Below, one piece after another: positions 1-5,843 of a stretch of DNA of 5,843 bases (the stretch's first letter is position 1; every line of letters starts with the position of its first letter). Made by a program: the position numbers and the translations under genes. The DNA is from Planctomycetes bacterium RBG_13_46_10. Lineage in GTDB: Bacteria; Planctomycetota; Phycisphaerae; Sedimentisphaerales; Anaerobacaceae. Under the pieces are notes generated by a model. That model saw only the letters and a program-made list of their open reading frames with translations. It searched no databases and had not been told where the DNA came from. The stretch lies in assembly GCA_001824645.1 (NCBI GenBank), contig MHYD01000018.1, positions 10,019 to 15,861 of the forward strand. The letters are read 5' to 3'.

Positions 1-1
1 A

Positions 2-820
2 AAAGGTTGCGACAGGCTCAAGCTGTTATTGAAGAACTATTCCCTGAGCGATGATATTGCTTTTAGATTTTCAAATCGTTCCTGGTCGGAATGGCCTTTA
101 ACAGCGGAAAAGTTCGCCCGATGGATAAATAATATTAATGGTCATGGCAACATAGTTAATCTATTTATGGACTACGAAACATTCGGTGAGCACCAATGTA
201 TTGATATGGGTATATTTGATTTTATACGGCAACTGCCGGAAGAGATTCTAAAACATCCTGATAATGATTTCAAAACACCCAGTGAGGCAATTAAAACCTG
301 TCAGCCTGTCGATACAGTTGATGTGCCGAACGTTATAAGCTGGGCCGATACAGAAAGAGACCTGTCCGCATGGCTGGGTAATCCGATGCAGTCTAGCGCT
401 ATCCATGAGCTGTATAGGCTCGAAAATAAGATTAAGCAAACCGGTGACGAAAGAATTATTTCAGACTGGCGAAAATTACAGTCGTCAGACCATTTCTACT
501 ATATGTGCACCAAATACTTTGCAGATGGAGATGTGCATAAATATTTTAATCCGTATGATTCGCCTTATGAGTCGTATATAAACTTTATGAATGTTCTGGG
601 TAATCTGCAGAGTCGCTGTGTAAGACCGGCGCTGGTGGATGCAAGCAAAATCACTGATAGCGCTTCTGGGAGTAAAGACCTCGCAAAGGAGAAGCAGGAG
701 GGAGTGCATGTTTTCCCGCACCAAAACAGCACGGAAGCAAATGCCTCTTTTCTGCAGAATCGGTCTTGTACGACAGGTCGGAATCACAAATTAAGAACCC
801 GTCAGAGTAACAGACATTAA
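2..820 (+). CDS. GH57 alpha-amylase-type glycoside hydrolase, C-terminal part (5' end outside window)
   Basis: This is the C-terminal 272 residues of a cytosolic-type family GH57 alpha-glucan hydrolase, which would act on glycogen or maltodextrin by a retaining mechanism. The reading frame is open to the left edge. The residues before the TTG at 29 (KGCDRLKLLL) run smoothly into family-like sequence SDDIAFRFSNRSWSEWPLT, so the true start lies upstream. Visible signatures are MDYETFGEH at 167-193, the GH57 region-4 motif whose Asp (codon 170-172) is the expected acid/base, and ISWADTERDLSAWLGN at 335-382, corresponding to the C-terminal conserved region. The catalytic nucleophile Glu and the N-terminal HQP motif would lie off-window, so activity cannot be judged; some GH57 alpha-amylase-like homologues lack one catalytic residue. 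The last 60 or so residues (after about 630) look poorly conserved. The gene lies 83 bases before a debranching enzyme on the same strand, a sensible functional pairing. Confidence 0.88.
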   Translation, partial: KGCDRLKLLLKNYSLSDDIAFRFSNRSWSEWPLTAEKFARWINNINGHGNIVNLFMDYETFGEHQCIDMGIFDFIRQLPEEILKHPDNDFKTPSEAIKTCQPVDTVDVPNVISWADTERDLSAWLGNPMQSSAIHELYRLENKIKQTGDERIISDWRKLQSSDHFYYMCTKYFADGDVHKYFNPYDSPYESYINFMNVLGNLQSRCVRPALVDASKITDSASGSKDLAKEKQEGVHVFPHQNSTEANASFLQNRSCTTGRNHKLRTRQSNRH

Positions 821-890
821 ATAAAAAACTCTTATTCATTTTGCTGTTTTCTTTGTAATCCTGCTTTTTGATTTTAATCCTTTTATCGTT

Positions 891-895
891 AGGGA
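891..895 (+). promoter_or_regulatory. Ribosome binding site of the debranching enzyme
   Basis: AGGGA lies 8 bases before GTG 904 and 14 bases before ATG 910. Spacing favours the GTG, although ATG is the stronger start codon. It lies downstream of the TTG at 868 and so argues against that start. The 83-base gap before it (821-903) is AT-rich; I see no convincing terminator or promoter there, so co-transcription with the GH57 gene is plausible. Confidence 0.5.
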
Positions 896-903
896 AGACA
901 AGT

Positions 904-2997
904 GTGTTAATGCTGCAAAAAGCCAAAGGACTGAAGATTGCATCCATATCGATCTGTGATAATCCTATTGACGAGTTATTAACTAAAGAGTGGTTATTGA
1001 CTAACGAATATGGCAGTTATGCATCCTCAACAGTCATTGGCTGCAACGCAAGAGGGTATCATGGCCTGCTTGTCGGCTCGCTTAATCCGCCGGTTAACAG
1101 GATAATGGCGCTGTCCAATTGCCTGGAAATTATAATATTACCTGCCGGAGTGTTTAATCTTTCCACCTTTGAATTCCCGGATAAATTAGTGCCTGCAGGT
1201 TTCGGTTATATAAGGCATTTTCATCAGGATATAGGGGTGCATTTTGATTATGAGTTAAACGTTGCCCATACCGCCGGTGATGGACATGTTTCTTCTCAGC
1301 CCTCCTTTCAGAAAAAACATACATCGTTAATTAAACTGACAAAGTCTGTTTATCTGCTGCGTGAGGAAAGTACTGTAGCAATCAGATATAACTTCACCGG
1401 TGTAAACGAGCCGGTGGAATTTATTTTACGTCCCTTTGTGGGCCTGCGGGACTTCCATTCACTTCAGAGGGCCTATGCAACGTTGTGCTCGAGCAGGCTT
1501 GGTGATGTTGTTTCGGTTCATCACAATATACCGGGCAGTTGTGAGCTGTATTTGCATTGTCCTGCAATGCGATTTGAAGATGATAAGCAGTGGTGGTTTA
1601 ATTTTGTATATCGTAACGATAGAGAAAGAGGCCAGAATTATACGGAAGATTTATGGACACCCGGATTTTTTAAATGCCGAATAGAATCACCAGCCGAGAT
1701 TGTTTTTTTGGCCAACTTAAGTTTGTCTGTATTGAATAATAAGCAGGAGCAATTAAATCTTATTGATATTAGCGCTGTTGAAGAAGATTTATACAAACAC
1801 CAGAGCGATGTGACCGCTGCTGCGAAATTTGATGACCGGAGTTTCAAAGTACTTTGCCTGGCGGCCGATCAGTTTATTGTGAAACGCCAGTTGAACCGGC
1901 ATCATAGAACCACTATCCTTGCCGGTTTTCCATGGTTTGTGGACTGGGGCAGAGATGCTTTCATTGCCTTGCCCGGCTTGTTACTTTTAACCAATAGGTA
2001 TGACGAAGCAAAATCAGTTTTAACTACATTTGCCCATGCGGCCAACGAGGGTATGATTCCTAATCGGTTTGATGATCGCAGCAACACCGCTTATTTTAAC
2101 AGCGTTGATGCTTCGCTGTGGTTTATCAACGCGGGCTTTCAATATTTACATTTTACAGGCGATTCAAAAACCTTCACTCAGGAATTGTTACCGATTATTC
2201 GCTGGATTGTGGATTCTTATCAAAAAGGTACCCACTTTAATATTTATGCAGATGTGGATGGGCTTATCTCCGCTGGCGATAAAAACACACAGTTGACATG
2301 GATGGACGCTAAATATGAGGGAGTTGCTTTTACTCCGCGCTATGGAAAAGCTGTCGAAGTCAATGCTTTGTGGTACAATGCTCTTTGCCTTTTGGCTCAG
2401 TTTTATGGGGAGCGAAATTCGGAAGATGCAAAACAATACAAATTAATGGCTGAGCAGGTTGGGAGAGCTTTTTGTAACTTATTTTGGAATGAGGCTGTCG
2501 GTTACTTAAACGATTGTATTTTGCCTAATGGTTTTGTGGATAATAGTATTAGGCCGAACCAGATATTCGCTGTTTCACTTCCTTTTTCACCGCCGCTATC
2601 CTTACAACAGCAAAAGTCGATTTTAGATTGTATTCAAAAAGAGCTGCTGACTCCGTATGGGCTGAGGACGTTGAATGTTCGGAACTTTAATTATAAAGGT
2701 ACTTATACAGGTCCTCAGCGATTGAGAGACGAAGCCTATCATCAAGGCACGGTTTGGCCGTATTTAATAGGGCCGTTCGTTGAAGCCTACTTGAAGGTGA
2801 ATGAATTCAGCCGGCAAAGCAAAAAAACAGCCGCTGATATAATTGCGCCTTTGATGCAGCATTTGACTGAAGATGCCTGCCTTGGCCAGGTAAGCGAGAT
2901 TTTCAACGGTGATGCCCCGCATAAACCTAAAGGCTGCTTTGCTCAGGCATGGAGCGTGGCTGAAGTGCTCAGAGCTTACCATTTAATAAACAGTTAA
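904..2997 (+). CDS. Glycogen debranching enzyme, GH133-type amylo-alpha-1,6-glucosidase
   Basis: This enzyme would hydrolyse alpha-1,6 branch points of glycogen or limit dextrins, complementing the GH57 enzyme upstream. From GTG 904 it is 697 residues, a normal length for the bacterial family, with no signal peptide, so cytosolic. An N-terminal GDE_N-type domain (about 25-240) carries LLTNEYGSYASSTVIGCNAR and YHGLL. A C-terminal (alpha/alpha)6 GDE_C domain (about 300-690) carries FVDWGRDAFIALPG (D351), NSVDASLW (399-406), LTWMDA (D468, codon 2305), NALWYNAL, YHQGTVWP (612-619), SEIFNGDAPH (E665, codon 2896) and AQAWSVAE. By analogy with characterised debranching glucosidase domains, D468 and E665 are the likely catalytic pair; that assignment is inference. 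The start is uncertain. AGGGA at 891-895 sits 8 bases before GTG 904 and 14 before ATG 910; an upstream TTG at 868 would add a hydrophobic stretch unlike the family. The choice between 904 and 910 changes only two residues. Confidence 0.93.
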   Translation: MLMLQKAKGLKIASISICDNPIDELLTKEWLLTNEYGSYASSTVIGCNARGYHGLLVGSLNPPVNRIMALSNCLEIIILPAGVFNLSTFEFPDKLVPAGFGYIRHFHQDIGVHFDYELNVAHTAGDGHVSSQPSFQKKHTSLIKLTKSVYLLREESTVAIRYNFTGVNEPVEFILRPFVGLRDFHSLQRAYATLCSSRLGDVVSVHHNIPGSCELYLHCPAMRFEDDKQWWFNFVYRNDRERGQNYTEDLWTPGFFKCRIESPAEIVFLANLSLSVLNNKQEQLNLIDISAVEEDLYKHQSDVTAAAKFDDRSFKVLCLAADQFIVKRQLNRHHRTTILAGFPWFVDWGRDAFIALPGLLLLTNRYDEAKSVLTTFAHAANEGMIPNRFDDRSNTAYFNSVDASLWFINAGFQYLHFTGDSKTFTQELLPIIRWIVDSYQKGTHFNIYADVDGLISAGDKNTQLTWMDAKYEGVAFTPRYGKAVEVNALWYNALCLLAQFYGERNSEDAKQYKLMAEQVGRAFCNLFWNEAVGYLNDCILPNGFVDNSIRPNQIFAVSLPFSPPLSLQQQKSILDCIQKELLTPYGLRTLNVRNFNYKGTYTGPQRLRDEAYHQGTVWPYLIGPFVEAYLKVNEFSRQSKKTAADIIAPLMQHLTEDACLGQVSEIFNGDAPHKPKGCFAQAWSVAEVLRAYHLINS

Positions 2998-3005
2998 AAC
3001 TCCTT

Positions 3006-3028
3006 ATTGGTAATTACGATTTACCAAT
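3006..3028. repeat. Inverted repeat after the debranching gene, possible terminator or operator
   Basis: ATTGGTAA (3006-3013) and TTACCAAT (3021-3028) are perfect 8-base inverted arms around a 7-base loop, starting 9 bases after the debranching enzyme stop codon. It is too AT-rich, and too far (22 bases) from the T8 run at 3051-3058, to be a textbook intrinsic terminator. It could still mark the end of the upstream transcript or bind a regulator just upstream of the promoter-like sequence at 3048-3075. The arms are seen directly; function is inference. Confidence 0.35.
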
Positions 3029-3047
3029 TATCAATTTCAAAATCAGC

Positions 3048-3075
3048 TTGTTTTTTTTATCAAAATCTGTATATT
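3048..3075 (+). promoter_or_regulatory. Candidate sigma-70-type promoter of the dehydrogenase operon
   Basis: TTGTTT (3048-3053) and TATATT (3070-3075) are separated by 16 bases. The -10 matches TATAAT at five of six positions and has TG directly before it; the -35 is weak (three of six). Transcription would start near 3082 and leave a leader of about 98 bases before the E1 start. The region is AT-rich, so a chance match is possible. Confidence 0.4.
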
Positions 3076-3093
3076 ACACATCTTTAGTACTTG

Positions 3094-3168
3094 TTAAGAA
3101 GTGCATCTAAGCCAGGGTAATAGAATGATTCCCGCAAGGGGGTATTCTTTGCAGCTTTAATGTCTTAA
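3094..3168 (+). promoter_or_regulatory. Structured 5' leader upstream of E1 with a GCAA-tetraloop hairpin
   Basis: Hand folding gives a nested structure. The apical hairpin is 3122-3133 with 3138-3148: 11 pairs including two G-U, one bulged G at 3127, closed by the GNRA-type tetraloop GCAA at 3134-3137. Below it AAGTGCA (3099-3105) pairs with TGCA plus CTT (3150-3157, bulged G3154), leaving a 17-base one-sided internal loop (3106-3121). TTAAG (3094-3098) can pair with CTTAA (3164-3168), immediately before the E1 ribosome binding site (AGGAG, 3170-3174). It matches no riboswitch class I know; in particular it lacks the CUGAGA core of a TPP riboswitch. It could be a cis-regulatory RNA or protein-binding leader, or a chance fold. 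No energy calculation or alignment supports it yet. Confidence 0.35.
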
Positions 3169-3179
3169 AAGGAGATTCT

Positions 3180-5423
3180 ATGGTTTTTGGTATCGATAAC
3201 ACGCGGAAAAAGCCGCTTCCCAAGCTTAAAGAGCTGATAAAAGATAGAGTAATTACCATTGAGGATGTGACCGATTGGCTGAGGACGATTTATGAGATTC
3301 GTTTTTTTGAAGAAAAAGTTTTTGACCTTTTGGGTCAGAATATTATCAAAGGTGCCTCTCACCTTTATGCCGGCCAGGAGGCCGTTGCGGTTGGAGCTAT
3401 TGCAGCTATCGAGCGTGGTGATGTGATTGGCTCAACTCACCGCGGGCATGGTCATTGCGGGGCTGTTGGTAACAAATATGCTGATACAGAGGATGACCGA
3501 CAGAAACACTGGAATAGCATGATGGCTGAGTTAATGGGCAAAGAAACCGGCTACTGCAAAGGCAGAGGCGGTTCAATGCACATTGCTGAGGTGGATAAAC
3601 AAAATAATCTTGGTTCAACTGGTATTGTAGGCGGCAATCAGCCGCCGGCCGTAGGAGCGGCCCTGGCGGAAAAATTTAAACAAAGCGGGCGGGTGGTTCT
3701 TTCATTTTTTGGCGACGGCTCCACAAACTGTGGCAGCTTCCACGAATCTATGAATATGGCATCTACATTAAAAGTGCCTTTAGTTGCTATTATAGAAAAT
3801 AATCTTTACGGAATGAGTGTGCCTTTCTCGGGCAGCGAGGTGGATGGTACCCTTAGGGCAAGTAATATTGAAGATATAGCACAGAGAGCAGTTGCTTATG
3901 ATGTACCGGCTATAATTGTTGACGGCCAGGATGTGGTTGCAGTCTTTCTTGCGGTAAGTCGAGCGGCAGAAAAGGCCAGAAAAGATTATCAGATGACAAT
4001 TATAGAGGCCAAGACTTATCGCTGGTATGGGCACAGTCGAAGCGACCCGCGCGCTTACCGCACGAAGGCGGAAGAAAAAGCCTGGCACCAGCGAGACCCG
4101 GTTACCGTACTGGGGAACAAGCTCCTTTCTGAGTCGCTGTGTACGCAGGAGCAGCTGGATGAGATAAAAGATAGGGCTTTTAATACAATCGAAACGGCGA
4201 CGAAATTCGGCATGGATAGTCCCTGGCCCAATCCGGCGGATGTGGCAAAAGATGTTTACGTCGATGAGACGTATCCGTCTGAGCTTATCGAGTCTGATAA
4301 GGAAATGTCGAAAAAGGTTATGGAAGCAGCTGTTGCTTTTGAAGCGGCGGTTTCTAAATCCACTGCCAAAACAAAGAAAGAAGCTGCGGAGCAGGCCAAG
4401 GCACTAATTAAAACACAATTTGATATGGAGGTTATGAATATTGCTGCAGCGGTCTCTGCCGCTCAAGCGGAAGAGATGAGAAGAGACAAACGCGTTTTTT
4501 TGATGGGTGAAGATGTTGGCTTGTATGGCGGAGCATATCAGGCTACTCGCGGCCTGCTGGCGGAATTTGGCACTGAAAGAGTTATCGATACTGCAATATC
4601 CGAAGCGGCTATTGCCGGTGCCGCGATAGGAGCGGCTCTAAGAGGTATGCGCCCGGTAGCGGAGATTATGTATGTTGATTTTGTTACCATTGCTATGGAC
4701 CAGCTTGTACATGTCGGTGCATATAATCGCTATATGTTCGGCGGCAAAGCCAAAGTACCTATGGTGCTGCGGACCGAAGGCGGTGTCGGCAGATGTATAG
4801 CTGCACATCATTCCGAATCTCTTGAGGCCTGGCTGATGCATCCGCCGGGACTTTATGTAGTTATGCCCTCGACGCCTTACGATGCCAAGGGATTGCTCAA
4901 AGCTGCCATTCGCAGCGATAATCCGGTAGTTTTCATAGAGCATAAAGCAACATACGGTCAGCTTGGTCCGGTGCCGATTGGTGATTATATTATTCCGCTG
5001 GGTGTGGCGGATATTAAAAGAGAGGGTAGTGATGCAACTCTCGTCAGTTACAGCAGGATGGCAATGTACTGCCTGCAGGCGGCTAAGATTCTGGCGGAGC
5101 AGCACAATATAAATGTCGAGGTGATAGATGTGCGAACATTAAAGCCGCTGGATGTAAAGACAATAGCGGAATCAGTTCGCAAGACCGGTCGGCTGATAAC
5201 AGTAAGTGAAGGTTTTCCGCACTGCGGTGCAGGAAGGGAAATAACCTGTCAGTATATGGAGTACGAGTTTGATGACGGTTCGCATGGCTTCGATTATTTT
5301 GATGCCGCTCCCGTTAATCTGGCGGCAGCCGATGTGCCGCCGCCGATGAGCGAGCCGTTGGAAAACGCAAGCATCCCGAGTGTTGAAAAAATTGTAGAGA
5401 CAGTAAAAAAGATAATTGTTTAA
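3180..5423 (+). CDS. Single-chain 2-oxoacid dehydrogenase E1, alpha and beta subunits fused (pyruvate/acetoin dehydrogenase type)
   Basis: This is the thiamine-diphosphate-dependent E1 of a 2-oxoacid or acetoin dehydrogenase complex: it decarboxylates or cleaves the substrate and passes the acyl group to the E2 lipoyl arm. It has 747 residues, about the sum of separate alpha and beta chains. The alpha half (about 30-340) shows THRGHGHC (86-93), the TPP/Mg motif from GDGSTN (178) to ENN (206-208), and the loop YGHSRSDPRAYRT (283-295). The beta half (about 420-747) shows GEDVG (443-447), RTEGGVGR, HHSESLEAW (from 543) and PSTPYDAKGLLKAA (from 563). Between them, about 370-415 is an Ala/Lys/Glu-rich, probably helical linker. 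ATG 3180 has AGGAG five bases upstream. The alpha half resembles acetoin dehydrogenase alpha chains as much as pyruvate ones, so the substrate is unsettled. It lies 51 bases before the E2 gene, surely the same operon. No frameshift or stop splits the halves. Confidence 0.93.
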   Translation: MVFGIDNTRKKPLPKLKELIKDRVITIEDVTDWLRTIYEIRFFEEKVFDLLGQNIIKGASHLYAGQEAVAVGAIAAIERGDVIGSTHRGHGHCGAVGNKYADTEDDRQKHWNSMMAELMGKETGYCKGRGGSMHIAEVDKQNNLGSTGIVGGNQPPAVGAALAEKFKQSGRVVLSFFGDGSTNCGSFHESMNMASTLKVPLVAIIENNLYGMSVPFSGSEVDGTLRASNIEDIAQRAVAYDVPAIIVDGQDVVAVFLAVSRAAEKARKDYQMTIIEAKTYRWYGHSRSDPRAYRTKAEEKAWHQRDPVTVLGNKLLSESLCTQEQLDEIKDRAFNTIETATKFGMDSPWPNPADVAKDVYVDETYPSELIESDKEMSKKVMEAAVAFEAAVSKSTAKTKKEAAEQAKALIKTQFDMEVMNIAAAVSAAQAEEMRRDKRVFLMGEDVGLYGGAYQATRGLLAEFGTERVIDTAISEAAIAGAAIGAALRGMRPVAEIMYVDFVTIAMDQLVHVGAYNRYMFGGKAKVPMVLRTEGGVGRCIAAHHSESLEAWLMHPPGLYVVMPSTPYDAKGLLKAAIRSDNPVVFIEHKATYGQLGPVPIGDYIIPLGVADIKREGSDATLVSYSRMAMYCLQAAKILAEQHNINVEVIDVRTLKPLDVKTIAESVRKTGRLITVSEGFPHCGAGREITCQYMEYEFDDGSHGFDYFDAAPVNLAAADVPPPMSEPLENASIPSVEKIVETVKKIIV

Positions 5424-5462
5424 ATAGTTAATAACATTACCGATTACATTTCACAAGAAAAT

Positions 5463-5467
5463 GAGGA
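5463..5467 (+). promoter_or_regulatory. Ribosome binding site of the E2 gene
   Basis: GAGGA lies 7 bases before ATG 5475 and fixes that start. The preceding 51-base gap after the E1 stop codon shows no hairpin or promoter, consistent with one E1-E2 transcript. Confidence 0.65.
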
Positions 5468-5474
5468 TTTATAG

Positions 5475-5843
5475 ATGGCAAAAGAGATAAGATTACCACA
5501 GCTTGGACAAACAATGGAAGAGGGAACTATCGTTGAATGCAGGGTCAAAGACGGCGTTGAGGTTAAAAAAGGCGATATAATATTTGAAATAGAAACCGAT
5601 AAAGCGACTCTTGAAATGGAATCTCCAATTGATGGTTTTGTTAAGCACATCCTTGTAGAGGTAGGTCAAACCCTGCCGGTCGGTGATTTGCTGATGATTC
5701 TGGGCGGCAAGGATGAAGTAGTGCCGCAAAGCTTCATTGATTACCTAAAAGGCAGTGGATTACGGAAGACAGAAGACGGAGAACAGAAGACAGAAAAGCA
5801 TTCCGATATGTCGGGATCAACACCGGCACCTGTGGCTGGGGGT
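5475..5843 (+). CDS. Dihydrolipoamide acyltransferase (E2), N-terminal lipoyl domain and linker, cut by right edge
   Basis: This is the first 123 residues of the E2 core component, which carries acyl groups on a swinging lipoyl-lysine and transfers them to CoA. Residues 3-80 are a classic lipoyl domain: LPQLGQTMEEGTIVE, then KKGDIIFEIETDKATLEMESP with the lipoylated lysine at K43, then VGQTLPVGDLLMIL. A charged stretch (GGKDEVVPQSFIDYLKGSG, about 81-96) leads into a linker that is unusually charged for this place, RKTEDGEQKTEK, encoded by a 7-bp tandem repeat. A more typical Ala/Pro/Gly linker then begins (STPAPVAGG). The peripheral-subunit-binding and catalytic domains lie beyond the window. 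Lipoyl domains also occur in biotin carriers and GcvH, but ETDKATLEMESP and the position after an E1 gene make E2 by far the best call. Confidence 0.92.
   Translation, partial: MAKEIRLPQLGQTMEEGTIVECRVKDGVEVKKGDIIFEIETDKATLEMESPIDGFVKHILVEVGQTLPVGDLLMILGGKDEVVPQSFIDYLKGSGLRKTEDGEQKTEKHSDMSGSTPAPVAGG
5762..5796 (+). repeat. Five-unit 7-bp tandem repeat (ACAGAAG-like) inside the E2 linker
   Basis: Five consecutive heptamers can be read: ACGGAAG, ACAGAAG, ACGGAGA, ACAGAAG, ACAGAAA. The consensus is roughly ACRGAAG and the coding strand is nearly all purine apart from the repeated C. In the E2 frame it encodes a Lys/Thr/Glu/Asp/Gln-rich stretch. Three units equal 21 bases (seven codons), so the peptide repeats with that period (RKTED / QKTEK). 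The unit length is not a multiple of three, so gain or loss of one unit would change frame. Confidence 0.75.

Noticed and set aside
29..31. TTG as the start of the GH57 gene
   Set aside because: The frame is open to the left edge, the upstream residues continue family-like sequence, and half of a GH57 domain would be missing if translation began here.
821..890. Promoter or terminator between the GH57 and debranching genes
   Set aside because: The stretch is T-rich but has no hairpin with adequate stem and no -35/-10 pair at acceptable spacing.
868..903. TTG-initiated N-terminal extension of the debranching enzyme (hydrophobic MILILLSLG)
   Set aside because: The AGGGA ribosome binding site lies downstream of this TTG, no comparable site precedes it, and the family is cytosolic without such an extension.
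651..947. 98-codon open frame on the minus strand spanning the gap between the GH57 and debranching genes
   Set aside because: It overlaps the tail of one gene and the start of another, its translation is low in recognisable pattern, and it has no clear ribosome binding site.
3037..3067. Direct repeat TCAAAATC (3037-3044 and 3060-3067) as a regulator-binding pair
   Set aside because: Eight-base AT-rich repeats are likely by chance here, the 23-base spacing is not a whole number of helical turns, and the second copy overlaps the candidate promoter spacer.
3082..3179. TPP riboswitch controlling a TPP-dependent enzyme
   Set aside because: The conserved CUGAGA and ACCUGAUC core segments are absent.
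4638..5105. 155-codon open frame on the minus strand
   Set aside because: It lies wholly antisense to the strongly conserved E1 beta half, and its translation resembles no family I know.

Overview
The window holds four protein-coding genes, all on the + strand: two in glycogen / alpha-glucan breakdown, then the start of a 2-oxoacid dehydrogenase operon. It reads as part of a bacterial chromosome with moderate GC. I saw no mobile element, CRISPR array, tRNA or rRNA. Paired glycogen-type GH57 and GH133 genes, an alpha-beta fused dehydrogenase E1 and a short purine-rich tandem repeat inside a gene would fit a Planctomycetota or Bacteroidota-like anaerobe or environmental bacterium (Phycisphaerae is my best guess). 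That placement is inference, not something the sequence proves.

Layout. Bases 2-820 are the 3' part of a GH57 alpha-amylase-type gene that begins off the left edge; the TTG at 29 is an internal codon, not a start. After an 83-base gap, 904-2997 encodes a complete GH133-type glycogen debranching enzyme (amylo-alpha-1,6-glucosidase). A 182-base intergenic region (2998-3179) follows. It contains an inverted repeat, a plausible promoter, and a leader RNA that can fold into a long hairpin with a GCAA tetraloop next to the ribosome binding site. Bases 3180-5423 encode a 747-residue single-chain E1 of the pyruvate / acetoin / branched-chain 2-oxoacid dehydrogenase family, with alpha and beta halves in one polypeptide. 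After 51 bases, 5475-5843 is the 5' end of the E2 acyltransferase gene, showing its lipoyl domain and the start of a linker that contains a 7-bp tandem repeat. It runs off the right edge.

How they fit together. The first two enzymes would break down intracellular glycogen or maltodextrin, including branch points. The E1/E2 pair would take the resulting pyruvate (or acetoin) to acetyl-CoA. The promoter-like sequence between the two pairs suggests two transcription units. No wholly new system is evident. The items most worth a second look are the structured leader upstream of E1, the E1 fusion with a relic-like ribosome binding site at its junction, and the frame-changing heptamer repeat in the E2 linker.
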